From Bacteroidota bacterium (GTDB lineage: Bacteria > Bacteroidota > Bacteroidia > Cytophagales > Cyclobacteriaceae), in the NCBI GenBank assembly GCA_024280115.1, contig JAJRQT010000199.1:1-59918 (forward strand): DNA of 59,918 nt. Reading direction: 5' to 3'. Positions within the stretch are counted from its first letter, which is position 1. Each line of letters begins with the position of its first letter. The notes under the pieces were generated by a model. The model saw only the letters and a program-made list of their open reading frames with translations, was not told the DNA's origin and did not search any database. The translations under genes were made by a program, and so were the position numbers. Shown one piece after another: positions 27,572-36,447 of this stretch.

Positions 27572-28993
27572 ATGAAGGTTCCAACCCATATATTGCTCGC
27601 ATTTACAGCTGTGGTTTTTGTGGCAGCGCTCATATGGTGGAACCTGTCCGATCCCAAAGTTACCGTGAAGGCAAGTGAACCCGGAATGGACAACCGCGAG
27701 GGTAAGACCGCCGGTCTCGATGAATTAATCAATATCGGTGAATTTTTTAAACGATTCTTTACATCCGAATCCTCCTTCACTGAAACCTGGCCTCGATTCA
27801 GGGGGAGTAATTTTGATAATATCAAAAAACCAGGCATTAAGCTTATTGACAAATTTGATCCTGACGGGCCAAAAATCCTTTGGTCTGTAGAATTTGGAGA
27901 AGGTCATGCCGGACCGTCTGTCTATAAAGGATTGGTATATGTGCTCGATTACGATGAAGAATTGAAAGCGGATATGCTCCGTTGTTTCAATCTTAAAGAT
28001 GGCACGGAACTGTGGAGAAGATGGTATAATGTCAATATCAAGCGAAACCATGGTATGTCGCGTACTGTTCCTGCCGTGACAGAAAAATATATTTTGACGA
28101 TTGGTCCACGCTCGCATGTGATGTGCATGGATAGGGAAACAGGCGATCTGCTTTGGGGCCTGGATATAGAAAAGAAATACGGCACCCAAATCCCATTCTG
28201 GTACACAGGCCAGTGCCCCCTGATTGATGATGGTAAAGCCATAATTGCAACGGGTGGAAAGTCGCTGATGATTGGTGTTGATTGCCAGACGGGAGAAATA
28301 CTTTGGGAGACACCGAATACCAACAAGCTAAAGATGTCGCACTCTTCCATTATGCCCTGGGAACTGAATGGCACGAAAATGTACGTGTATAGCGCGGTTG
28401 GTGGTGTGGTAGGAATCGCTGCCGATGGGCCTGACGAAGGAAAGATCTTGTGGGAATCATTGAAGTGGGGTTGTTCCGTAGTAGCGCCTTCGCCGGTGTG
28501 CATGCCGGATGGGAAATTATTCTTAACAGCCGGGTATGGCGCCGGCAGTATGATGTTCCAGGTTTCTGAAGAAAGTGGCAAGTTTAACATCGAAAAACTT
28601 TATGAATATAAACCCAAGAATGGGCTTGCCTGCGAACAACAGACGCCGATATATTATGAGGGGATGTTGTTTGGAATATTACCAAAAGATGCGGGAAAAT
28701 TAAGAAACCAGTTTATATGTGTAGATCCGGAAGATTGTCGAAAGGTGGTCTGGTCGAGTGGCAAAACAAACCGCTTTGGCCTTGGCCCTTTTATGATAGC
28801 CGATGGGAAATTTTTTATCCTCAATGACGACGGAACCCTGTCGATTGCGAAAACCGGAAAGACAGAATTTGTTTTACTCGATCAGATAAAATTGTTTGAT
28901 GGGCATGATGCCTGGGCTCCCCTTGCCATTGCTGATGGTTATCTGTTACTGAGGGATGCCAACAAAATGATTTGTATGGACATACGGGGATAA
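27572..28993 (+). CDS. Membrane-anchored PQQ-like beta-propeller protein
   Basis: 473 aa. One N-terminal transmembrane anchor (residues about 5-24) is followed by a linker (to about 65) and a PQQ-like propeller starting TWPRFRGSNFDNI. Blades close with FNLKDGTELWRR, MDRETGDLLWG and VDCQTGEILWE. It belongs to a different subgroup from the two secreted paralogues: it has an RNHGMSRTVPAV block, a QCPLIDDGKAIIATGGK block and several cysteines. The anchor places the propeller on the periplasmic face. It starts 9 bp after the preceding gene, and its stop overlaps the next start as TAATG, so expression is coupled. Confidence 0.87.
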   Translation: MKVPTHILLAFTAVVFVAALIWWNLSDPKVTVKASEPGMDNREGKTAGLDELINIGEFFKRFFTSESSFTETWPRFRGSNFDNIKKPGIKLIDKFDPDGPKILWSVEFGEGHAGPSVYKGLVYVLDYDEELKADMLRCFNLKDGTELWRRWYNVNIKRNHGMSRTVPAVTEKYILTIGPRSHVMCMDRETGDLLWGLDIEKKYGTQIPFWYTGQCPLIDDGKAIIATGGKSLMIGVDCQTGEILWETPNTNKLKMSHSSIMPWELNGTKMYVYSAVGGVVGIAADGPDEGKILWESLKWGCSVVAPSPVCMPDGKLFLTAGYGAGSMMFQVSEESGKFNIEKLYEYKPKNGLACEQQTPIYYEGMLFGILPKDAGKLRNQFICVDPEDCRKVVWSSGKTNRFGLGPFMIADGKFFILNDDGTLSIAKTGKTEFVLLDQIKLFDGHDAWAPLAIADGYLLLRDANKMICMDIRG

Positions 28994-29964
28994 TGATGAA
29001 AAAAAATTGGATATATGTAGTATTAATCATATTTGGAACGCTTATCGCTTACATTATCCTCGGGGATGTTTTTAAAAATGACATGCAAAAAACATCGAAA
29101 AATCCATATGCCCTTGATCTCGTGGATGTAAGAAAAGTTGACCCTTCCATGATCAAATATCATGAAACAAAACGAATTGGCGTAGCCTTCCCAAATCCCA
29201 AAGCGCTTGATTATTCTAATGGCCTTATCGTAATCGCTTATTCAAATCATCTACAGCTCATCGATACCATGGGAAGAGAGTTTTTCAATAAACCAATCGA
29301 CGAAACCCTCACCGCTATTTCATTTTCGCCTGACGGAAAGATCTTCCTGGGATGTAAAAATCATATCCAACTTTACGACAATAGTGGCAATTTGCTTCAA
29401 AAATGGGATATGATAGATTCCTCCTCCTATATCACGTCAATCGCATGTAAAGAGAATACCGTTTTTGTCGCCGACGCCGGAGGCCCCAAGATATACAGGT
29501 ATAATTATAAAGGAGATTTACTAAATTCATTTGATGGGACCGGACGGCTTGAAAGTGATTATGGCTTTATCGTACCAAGCGCACACTTTGATATAGACAT
29601 CGACCCTGACAATCAGCTATGGATCGCGAACACAGGGTTGCAACAAATTGAAAACTATACGGATGAAGGGATCCTGCGAGGGTACTGGGGCGAGCCATCA
29701 TTTACATTGAAAGGCTTTAGCGGTTGCTGTAACCCTGCCAATTTTTCCATTTTATCAAATGGCTCATTTGTAACATGCGAAAAGGGATTGGTAAGGATCA
29801 AGGTGTACCTGCCATCCGGTGAAGTGGAAAGCGTGGTGGCAGCACCTGACGATTTTGATGCTGATTCATCACCGGCAGACCTTGCTGTAGATGAGGACGA
29901 CAATATTTATGTACTGGACGTTTCCAGGAAAATGATTAGAAAATTCGAAAGAAATAAAAGCTAA
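28993..29964 (+). CDS. Membrane-anchored NHL/6-bladed beta-propeller protein
   Basis: 323 aa. An N-terminal anchor (about residues 4-24) precedes a propeller of NHL/SMP-30-like type, not PQQ-like: FSPDGKIFLGCKNHIQLYD, VFVADAGGPKIYRYNYKG, DNQLWIANTGLQQIENY and NIYVLDVSRKMIRKF are recognisable blades. A GFSGCCNPANF segment carries adjacent cysteines. I start at ATG 28993, whose A is the last base of the preceding TAA (TAATG); a second ATG follows at once. The next gene uses the same TAATG overlap. The role is probably structural or a protein-binding scaffold in the envelope (inference). Confidence 0.85.
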   Translation: MMKKNWIYVVLIIFGTLIAYIILGDVFKNDMQKTSKNPYALDLVDVRKVDPSMIKYHETKRIGVAFPNPKALDYSNGLIVIAYSNHLQLIDTMGREFFNKPIDETLTAISFSPDGKIFLGCKNHIQLYDNSGNLLQKWDMIDSSSYITSIACKENTVFVADAGGPKIYRYNYKGDLLNSFDGTGRLESDYGFIVPSAHFDIDIDPDNQLWIANTGLQQIENYTDEGILRGYWGEPSFTLKGFSGCCNPANFSILSNGSFVTCEKGLVRIKVYLPSGEVESVVAAPDDFDADSSPADLAVDEDDNIYVLDVSRKMIRKFERNKS

Positions 29965-30176
29965 TGGAAAGAAGAGAATTTATAACCAAAAATAGCCGGT
30001 GGTTTTTATTTGGAGGACTACTGGGTGTATGTGGGTTACTGATGTACCGGCGCCGGTTTGGGAACCCGGATGCCTGTTTTACAAATCCATTTTGCAAAAG
30101 TTGTGGCCAATTTAGCTCGTGCGACATCGTAGCTTCATCAAAACCTGTACAAAATGAAAACGAAGGAAGAAAATAA
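29964..30176 (+). CDS. Small twin-arginine, Cys4 membrane protein, 70 aa
   Basis: The N-terminus MERREF, then a hydrophobic segment (about residues 13-27), resembles a twin-arginine signal or anchor. It is followed by a short region with four cysteines, C38, C44, C47 and C53 (NPFCKSCGQFSSC), spaced as if to bind metal or an Fe-S cluster. It overlaps the previous gene (TAATG) and its end overlaps the start of the Tat ferredoxin gene (30154), so it is translated with both. No known family is recognised. Its position directly before NapG/NapH-like genes suggests a small partner or maturation factor of that iron-sulfur pair. Confidence 0.72.
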   Translation: MERREFITKNSRWFLFGGLLGVCGLLMYRRRFGNPDACFTNPFCKSCGQFSSCDIVASSKPVQNENEGRK

Positions 30177-30729
30177 AACCCTGGAGCGAAGGGATTTTAT
30201 CCAAAGTACGGCGCGAATCTCCCTGGCCCTTTGCATTGGTGGACTTGGCGGACTGGTGGCGAGCAAATCAAAGGCAGGGGATTATGTATGGCAAATCGAT
30301 CCTTTCAAATGCACCCAGTGTGGCCGTTGTGCAGATGAATGTGTCCTGACTCCATCGGCGGTAAAATGTATTCACGCCCTACAGCTTTGTGGGTATTGCG
30401 ACCTCTGTGGAGGATATTTCAAACCAGGCGTTATGGACCTGAACACGGGAGGTGAAAATCAATTGTGCCCGACGGCAGCTATAAAAAGAAGTTTTATCGA
30501 AGAACCATTCTTTGAATATACCATCGATGAAGACCTGTGTATTGGCTGTGGGATTTGTGTCGAGGGTTGCTCCTCCTTCGGAAACGGATCGCTTCACCTT
30601 CAAATTGTTCATGACCTTTGTGTCAATTGCAACCAATGTGCGATTGCACAAATGTGCCCTTCCGATGCAATTTCCAGGGTACCGGCAGATAAAGCCTATA
30701 AAGTAAAAGGTGATTTTACAAATACGTGA
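30154..30729 (+). CDS. Tat-exported NapG/MauM-like polyferredoxin
   Basis: 191 aa. A twin-arginine signal (ERRDFIQSTARISL) is followed by cysteine clusters for several [4Fe-4S] centres: C53-C56-C59-C63; a Cys group at 72, 79, 82, 85 and 105; C129-C132-C135-C139; C156-C159-C162-C168. Size, Tat signal and cluster layout match NapG/MauM ferredoxins, periplasmic electron carriers that work with a NapH/MauN membrane partner, which is exactly the next gene (10 bp downstream). In nap systems the pair oxidises quinol; in mau clusters it accompanies a quinoprotein. Neither NapA nor methylamine dehydrogenase genes are in the window. Confidence 0.88.
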   Translation: MKTKEENKTLERRDFIQSTARISLALCIGGLGGLVASKSKAGDYVWQIDPFKCTQCGRCADECVLTPSAVKCIHALQLCGYCDLCGGYFKPGVMDLNTGGENQLCPTAAIKRSFIEEPFFEYTIDEDLCIGCGICVEGCSSFGNGSLHLQIVHDLCVNCNQCAIAQMCPSDAISRVPADKAYKVKGDFTNT

Positions 30730-30739
30730 TTAAATTGAT

Positions 30740-32029
30740 GTGAAAAAAAATACGCTGAAAATATTAACTGTGCTTACCGGAATCCTGATCTCTGTTGTCA
30801 GCTTCGCTCAACAACGATTTCCCCGACCCGATTTTGAAAGCGATTATCAGGCGCCTTCACTTATTATGCCCGAACCCCGGCAGGGATTCATGGAATATAT
30901 CGACGTATTTATTCTTTTCATTGTTCTTTCGCTCACTACTTGGTTTGTGCTGAAACGCCGGTCGCGAAAAAGTGTACTCTATCTTTCTATATTTACACTT
31001 ATATATTTCGGGTTTTATAGAAATGGGTGCATCTGCTCCATCGGTGCCATTCAGAATGTAACGCTTTCACTCGTCGATCCGACCTATGCCATTTCATTGT
31101 CTGCGCTTGCCTTCTTCATGCTCCCTTTACTTTTTGCCCTGTTTGCAGGACGCGTATTTTGCGGAGGGGCATGCCCATTGGGAGCCATTCAGGATTTGAT
31201 CATAATAAAACCGATATCCTTGCCTGTAGGAGTTAGAAAAGCATTGGGATTGATCCCATATCTCTATCTCGGGCTTTCCATACTTTACGCTGCCACCCAA
31301 ACCGATTTTATCATTTGTCGCTACGATCCATTTGTTGGGATATTCCGCATGGATGCCCCATTTAATATGCTGGTGCTTGGAGGAAGTTTCTTAATCGTAG
31401 GCATGTTTGTCGGTCGGCCATATTGCCGATTTTTATGCCCTTATGGCGTTTTACTGAACTGGATGTCCAGCGTTTCGAAAAAGCACCTGACCATCACTCC
31501 ATCCGAATGTATCGACTGTAAATTGTGTGAGCACTCCTGTCCGATGGATGCGATCAACAAACCGGTGGCCGATCCTGTATCAAAAAAGAAAGACATCAAA
31601 CGACTCGTCTTCTCTGTAGCCCTGATACCGGTTTGGATGCTCATTGGCGGATTCATTTTATCCCAATCTCATGTGTATCTTTCCAAAGCCAACCGGACAG
31701 TAAAACTGGCGGAACTGTTGATTACCAATCCTGAACTAAAAAATGATCCTGACCATATTGATGTCCAGACTTTTTTAACAGCTGGAAAAACCATGGAAAA
31801 CCTCGTGGAAGAAGCGAGCATAATCCGGCAGCAGTTTTATTGGGGAGGCTGGATTGTTGGCGGTTTTCTGGGTTTGGCATTTGGATTAATTTTTTCCAGA
31901 AAAACGATTTATCGGCACAGGAAAGACTATGAACCCGATAAAGGTAATTGCGTGAGCTGTGCCCGGTGTATGGATTATTGCCCTGTCGGGAAACCGGATT
32001 TTGACACCATAATGAAACAAATAAATTGA
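30740..32029 (+). CDS. NapH/MauN-like membrane iron-sulfur protein
   Basis: 429 aa, GTG start. A hydrophobic N-terminus and about five further transmembrane helices are seen. It has the paired C-x3-C-P motifs of the family (C141-x3-C145-P in GRVFCGGACPLG; C229-x3-C233-P in GRPYCRFLCPYG) and two ferredoxin-type sets, C257-C260-C263-C267 and C404-C407-C410-C414. This is the NapH/MauN/NosR-core architecture: a quinol-interacting subunit passing electrons to or from a periplasmic ferredoxin. A ~90-residue stretch between the two clusters (about 300-400) is extra-long compared with NapH, with a second hydrophobic helix. Start and stop are tightly linked to both neighbours (the next gene begins TTG within its TGA stop). 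Confidence 0.88.
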   Translation: MKKNTLKILTVLTGILISVVSFAQQRFPRPDFESDYQAPSLIMPEPRQGFMEYIDVFILFIVLSLTTWFVLKRRSRKSVLYLSIFTLIYFGFYRNGCICSIGAIQNVTLSLVDPTYAISLSALAFFMLPLLFALFAGRVFCGGACPLGAIQDLIIIKPISLPVGVRKALGLIPYLYLGLSILYAATQTDFIICRYDPFVGIFRMDAPFNMLVLGGSFLIVGMFVGRPYCRFLCPYGVLLNWMSSVSKKHLTITPSECIDCKLCEHSCPMDAINKPVADPVSKKKDIKRLVFSVALIPVWMLIGGFILSQSHVYLSKANRTVKLAELLITNPELKNDPDHIDVQTFLTAGKTMENLVEEASIIRQQFYWGGWIVGGFLGLAFGLIFSRKTIYRHRKDYEPDKGNCVSCARCMDYCPVGKPDFDTIMKQIN

Positions 32030-33900
32030 ATAACTCAGAGAAAAAAATAGTAGCATTTCGAACGGCCATTATTGCCGGTATATTCTCCCTTATTGTTGGT
32101 GTGGTAATGCTGTTGAACTTTTGGCAGTTGAAAACAACTGATCCGCTGGAGAGCGAAGCGCTCAAAAACCTGATCGTGCGGTTGCAGGAAGATACCCGCA
32201 ATGAAGAGCTGAAGGTTGAAATCAGGAACCTGGACCTGATGACAAGAAATGCATTTTTTACCAATCAATGGCAAATCAGGTCCGGCGCTTTTCTTTTGAT
32301 TGGCGGTATACTAACAATGGTCGTTGGGCTGCGTGTTTACCATTCATTAAGCGCTCAAATAAAGCAGCCAGAATCCATGGAATCTCAACTTGATCTCGAA
32401 CTGTTGATTTCACGGCGTTGGATATTATACACCGTCTCCATAATTTTTGGGCTTGCACTATTGGCTTCCTTTCTTTCTATCGACCACCTCTCATCTACCT
32501 ATGCCCTCACTGAATCAAGTGATCAGGAAGATGCGATCCCCGTGCAGGAAATTACACCCATACAAGATGAAGCTACTCCAATGGCTAAAGTCGTAGAGCC
32601 AGTCGCAGAAACATCCGAGGTTACCATTGAATCAGCAGAACCGGAAAATACACAAAATTCAGAAGCAGAAGTTCCGCAGGTCGCTTCGGAAGAGAAGGCG
32701 CCTGAAAAACCTGTTAGTAAAAAATCAAATTCATCTATCCCCAATCGCAGTGAAATAATTAAGAATTTTCCCGCCTTCCGGGGCCCTTATGGATTGGGCA
32801 TTTCATATCAAAAAAATATTCCTGTAGAATGGGATGGAGCTTCCGGGAAAAATGTATTATGGAAAATCCCGGCTCCTTTGCCCGGATTCAATTCACCGGT
32901 AATTTGGGGTAATTCCCTGTTCATTTCCGGAGCCGACAAAAGCAGGCAATCTGTTTATTGCTATGATATAAACACTGGGAAACTAAATTGGGATCATAAA
33001 GTATCGGGGATTAAAAGGCCTGCCGGGAAAATGGAAAAACCTACAGACGATACAGGATATGCAGCCCCGACAGTTGCTACTGACGGTAGGTATGTATATG
33101 CAATATTTGCAACCGGAGACCTGGTTTGTGTCGATTTGAAAGGGACAAGGATATGGGCAAAAAATATGGGAATTCCAGAAAACCATTATGGACACTCATC
33201 ATCGCTTATGCTTTGGAAAGACCTGCTTTTTATTCAGTTTGACACCAATAAGGCCGGAAAAGTGATGGCCGTAAATGCCTTAACGGGTGACACCGCATGG
33301 GAGACCAACCGTTCTTCCAAAATATCCTGGGCTTCCCCAATCCTGACAAATCTGGGAAATCATTTTGAATTAGTACTCGCATCCAGCCCATCGGTAGCCG
33401 GCTATGATCCGGTCACTGGAAAAGAACTTTGGTCATTGGAATGCCTTTCAGGGGAGGTAGGCCCCTCTCCTGCTTACTACAATGGAGTCGTGTATGCCGC
33501 CAACGAATATGCCAACCTGGTAGCCATCAAGCCCGGAAATGAACTGTCGGTAATCTGGGAAACTAATGAATATCTGCCTGAAGTCGCCAGCCCGGTTGCA
33601 ATGGATGGAATGTTATTTCTTGGGACAAGTTACGGTGTAATTGCCTGCTTTGATACAACAAATGGTGAAATACTTTGGGAATATGAGTGTGACCAGGGTA
33701 TTTATTCTTCACCTGTTATAGCTGATGGCAAAGTTTACTTCCTTGACATGGATGGGATAATGCATATTTTCAATGCGGATAAAACCATGAAACTAATAGG
33801 AGAACCAGCACTTGGCGAACAAGCGGTAAGTACACCGGCTTTTGCAGATGGAAAGATATTTCTTCGGGGGTATGAAAATTTATATTGTATTGGAAAATAA
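32026..33900 (+). CDS. Three-helix membrane protein with acidic linker and C-terminal PQQ-like propeller
   Basis: 624 aa, TTG start overlapping the upstream stop by 4 bases. Three predicted transmembrane helices (about 13-31, 86-102, 132-150) are followed by an acidic, Pro/Glu-rich linker (about 155-245) and a PQQ-like propeller from about 250 (NFPAFRGPYGLG) to the end. Blade motifs include YDINTGKLNWD, VNALTGDTAWE, YDPVTGKELWS and FDTTNGEILWE. The long disordered linker would let the propeller reach out into the periplasm. This combination of a three-helix base and a propeller is not one I recognise as a named family. It lies between the NapH-like and NuoEF-like genes, with no gap to the latter. 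Confidence 0.85.
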   Translation: MNNSEKKIVAFRTAIIAGIFSLIVGVVMLLNFWQLKTTDPLESEALKNLIVRLQEDTRNEELKVEIRNLDLMTRNAFFTNQWQIRSGAFLLIGGILTMVVGLRVYHSLSAQIKQPESMESQLDLELLISRRWILYTVSIIFGLALLASFLSIDHLSSTYALTESSDQEDAIPVQEITPIQDEATPMAKVVEPVAETSEVTIESAEPENTQNSEAEVPQVASEEKAPEKPVSKKSNSSIPNRSEIIKNFPAFRGPYGLGISYQKNIPVEWDGASGKNVLWKIPAPLPGFNSPVIWGNSLFISGADKSRQSVYCYDINTGKLNWDHKVSGIKRPAGKMEKPTDDTGYAAPTVATDGRYVYAIFATGDLVCVDLKGTRIWAKNMGIPENHYGHSSSLMLWKDLLFIQFDTNKAGKVMAVNALTGDTAWETNRSSKISWASPILTNLGNHFELVLASSPSVAGYDPVTGKELWSLECLSGEVGPSPAYYNGVVYAANEYANLVAIKPGNELSVIWETNEYLPEVASPVAMDGMLFLGTSYGVIACFDTTNGEILWEYECDQGIYSSPVIADGKVYFLDMDGIMHIFNADKTMKLIGEPALGEQAVSTPAFADGKIFLRGYENLYCIGK

Positions 33901-36249
33901 ATGTCAGAAGAACAGAACATAACACTTAAGGAAATTATTCAGGTACAGGGCCAAAGTAGGAAATCAGTCATTCCTATTCTTCAGGCTATTCAGGAGAAGT
34001 ACAATTACTTGCCGGAAAATCTCCTGAAAGGTGTCTGCGAACAAACAGACATCACCCCTGACCTCATCATGGGTGTCGCGAGTTTTTATTCGCAATTCAG
34101 GCTTCAGCCAGCGGGTGAGCACATAATTAAAGTTTGTACCGGAACCGCCTGCCACGTAAAAGGGGCTGAACTGGTCTATGATGCTTTTGGCAGGGCATTA
34201 CACCTTGACCCCGGAAAACACACGGATAAAGAGGGCCATTATACCCTTGAAAAAGTAAATTGCCTCGGATGTTGTACCCTGGCTCCAGTCGTGCAAATTG
34301 ATGATGTCACCTATGGTCATGTGGGTATTGAAGATACAAATACGGTGATAAAATCCTTCGAAAATTCACATTCTTCCTCAGCCAATAAATTGCTGCCTGC
34401 GCACGATGCAACCAAAACTTTGCAGGGGGAAATCCGCATTGGCCTCGGATCATGCTGTGTTGCCAGCGGTAGTGAAGAAGTGAAGAATTCTGTTGAGGTA
34501 ACAGTTCTGGAAAATGAGCTTGATGTAAATATGAAAGGGGTCGGGTGTGTAGGCATGTGCCACCAGGTGCCTTTGTTGGAAATTATTCCCGAAGGAAAAG
34601 AAGCGGTATTGTATTCCAAAGTCCAGCCGGCTGACGTGAAGATGATTATAAACCGGCATTTCAGACCTCAGGGGATTTGGGCACGATTGAAATCATCTGT
34701 TTATAATTGGGTTGAGGACATCCAGACCGATAGAAGCTGGGAGGGTGTTGACCAATTTGAGCTGGATGTCCGCGAAAAACATGTATCCTCCTTTCTCGGT
34801 CGTCAGGTACCGATAGCAACGGAATATCGTGGGGCCATTGATCCGCTGGATATAGGGGAATACAAGTACAGGTTTGGTTTTAAAGGTATTGCCAAATGCC
34901 TGAAAGAATATACTCCGGAACAGGTGATCGAAAAAGTCCGGGAAAGTGGATTGCGCGGAAGAGGGGGCGCAGGTTTTCCCACAGGGATCAAATGGCAAAC
35001 CTTCAGGGATCAAAACAGCGAGTTAAAATATATAATTTGTAATGGAGATGAAGGTGATCCGGGCGCCTTTATGGATCGAATGCTGCTGGAATCGTACCCC
35101 TACCGCATTATAGAGGGGATGACTATTGCGGCATACGCAACAGGAGCTACAAAGGGGTATTTTTACATTAGGGCAGAATATCCGTTGGCAGTAAAAAGAA
35201 TCAGGGAGGCCCTTTCTATTGCCAAAGAGCAAGGTTACATCGGAGATAATATTCTCAATTCCGGCTTGTCCTTTGATATTGAAATCTTTGAAGGTGCCGG
35301 GGCTTTTATTTGCGGGGAAGAAACCGCCATGATTGCTTCCATCGAGGGTAACAGGGGATTTCCAAAGTTAAGGCCGCCCTACCCCGTAGAAAATGGGCTT
35401 TGGAATAATCCTACCCTGGTAAACAATACGGAAACATTTGCACAAATCCCTTTCATAGCGAGAAATGGCCTTGATCAATATACCAATCACGGCACAAGCA
35501 ACTCCAAAGGCACTAAGGTATTTGCCCTTGCGGGAAAAATAAACCGGGGAGGATTGATTGAAGTTCCGATGGGAATAACCATCAGGGAGATTATAGAAGA
35601 TATAGGAGGGGGTGTGCCTGATGGAAAGAAATTCAAAGCGGTACAAATCGGAGGCCCGTCAGGTGGCTGTGTGCCCGAATGGTTGTCTAATACTCCGGTA
35701 GATTACCAATCCCTTAAAGAGGTGGGCGCAATGATGGGCTCCGGAGGGTTGGTGGTACTGGATGATACAGATTGCATGGTCGATATTGCACGATATTTCC
35801 TCTCTTTCACACAAAGTGAATCATGCGGAAAATGCACCTTCTGCCGGGTGGGCACCAAGCGGATGCTCGACATTATGAACGGGATTTGTTCGGGAAAAGG
35901 AAAGCCAAAGGACCTGGTAGAACTTGAGAACCTGGCCAACTGGACAAAAAAAGGCAGCCTTTGCGGATTAGGACAGACTGCTCCAAATCCAATATTATCA
36001 ACGCTTACCTATTTCAGGGATGAATACGAAGCACATATTCACGGGAAATGCCCTACAGGAAAATGTCAGGACCTGATCAAATATACCATTGAAGATAATT
36101 GCATTGGATGTACAAAATGCGCACAGAACTGTCCGGTCGGGGCTATTCCTTTTGCGCCATACGAAATACATGTCATCGATCAGGAAAAATGTATTCAATG
36201 CGATGGATGCAGACAAGTATGCCCGGAAGATGCTGTTCTTGTGAAATAG
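33901..36249 (+). CDS. NuoE-NuoF fusion flavo-iron-sulfur protein with extra 2Fe-2S and 2x[4Fe-4S] domains
   Basis: 782 aa. A NuoE thioredoxin-like [2Fe-2S] domain (C79, C84, C121, C125) is followed by a second such domain (C185/C186, C216, C220). A NuoF core comes next, with FMN/NADH motifs GRGGAGFPTG (353-362), NGDEGDPGAF (381-390) and GAGAFICGEE (465-474), and the N3 [4Fe-4S] set C642, C645, C648, C688. The C-terminus carries two ferredoxin clusters (C734-C737-C740-C744; C764-C767-C770-C774). The layout is that of NADH-oxidising subunits of HndABCD/HydABC hydrogenases and NAD-dependent formate dehydrogenases (family knowledge), but no such catalytic subunit is encoded nearby. No transmembrane segment is seen, so it is cytoplasmic. 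It starts directly after the previous stop. Confidence 0.92.
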   Translation: MSEEQNITLKEIIQVQGQSRKSVIPILQAIQEKYNYLPENLLKGVCEQTDITPDLIMGVASFYSQFRLQPAGEHIIKVCTGTACHVKGAELVYDAFGRALHLDPGKHTDKEGHYTLEKVNCLGCCTLAPVVQIDDVTYGHVGIEDTNTVIKSFENSHSSSANKLLPAHDATKTLQGEIRIGLGSCCVASGSEEVKNSVEVTVLENELDVNMKGVGCVGMCHQVPLLEIIPEGKEAVLYSKVQPADVKMIINRHFRPQGIWARLKSSVYNWVEDIQTDRSWEGVDQFELDVREKHVSSFLGRQVPIATEYRGAIDPLDIGEYKYRFGFKGIAKCLKEYTPEQVIEKVRESGLRGRGGAGFPTGIKWQTFRDQNSELKYIICNGDEGDPGAFMDRMLLESYPYRIIEGMTIAAYATGATKGYFYIRAEYPLAVKRIREALSIAKEQGYIGDNILNSGLSFDIEIFEGAGAFICGEETAMIASIEGNRGFPKLRPPYPVENGLWNNPTLVNNTETFAQIPFIARNGLDQYTNHGTSNSKGTKVFALAGKINRGGLIEVPMGITIREIIEDIGGGVPDGKKFKAVQIGGPSGGCVPEWLSNTPVDYQSLKEVGAMMGSGGLVVLDDTDCMVDIARYFLSFTQSESCGKCTFCRVGTKRMLDIMNGICSGKGKPKDLVELENLANWTKKGSLCGLGQTAPNPILSTLTYFRDEYEAHIHGKCPTGKCQDLIKYTIEDNCIGCTKCAQNCPVGAIPFAPYEIHVIDQEKCIQCDGCRQVCPEDAVLVK

Positions 36250-36262
36250 GAATGGCGGAAAA

Positions 36263-36436
36263 TAGATTGAAAAGAAACGGATTGAAGAGATTGAAGGGAA
36301 TAGATTGATGGAAACAGATTGAGAAAAAAGATTGAAGGAAGCAGATTGAAGGAAATAGATTGAAGGGACTGACAAACTCTATACTTCAATCTTCTATCAA
36401 TCTCCTTTCAGTCTAATCAATCTCTTACCAATCTCA
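36263..36436. repeat. Intercistronic array of 'gattgaag' units facing an inverted array
   Basis: From 36263 to 36366 the motif gattga(ag) recurs eight times at 9-15 bp spacing with purine-rich spacers. From 36385 to 36436 the complement (tcaatct) recurs at least five times. The transcript could fold into a long hairpin between the NuoEF-like and GltD-like cistrons. A similar structure lies after the GltD-like gene (37995-38226). Confidence 0.85.
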
Positions 36437-36447
36437 TTATATAAAAA

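Noticed and set aside
27949..28590. Minus-strand frame of 213 codons opposite a propeller gene
   Set aside because: Antisense to a well-supported coupled gene; no motif or signal.
26325..33900. Classical PQQ-dependent dehydrogenase or c-type cytochrome
   Set aside because: The propellers are too short for known dehydrogenases, no CxxCH haem motif occurs, and no pqq biosynthesis genes are present in the window.
36263..36436. CRISPR-like reading of the gattgaag array
   Set aside because: Repeat units are only 7-9 bp, spacers 2-8 bp and the array inverts halfway; there are no cas genes.
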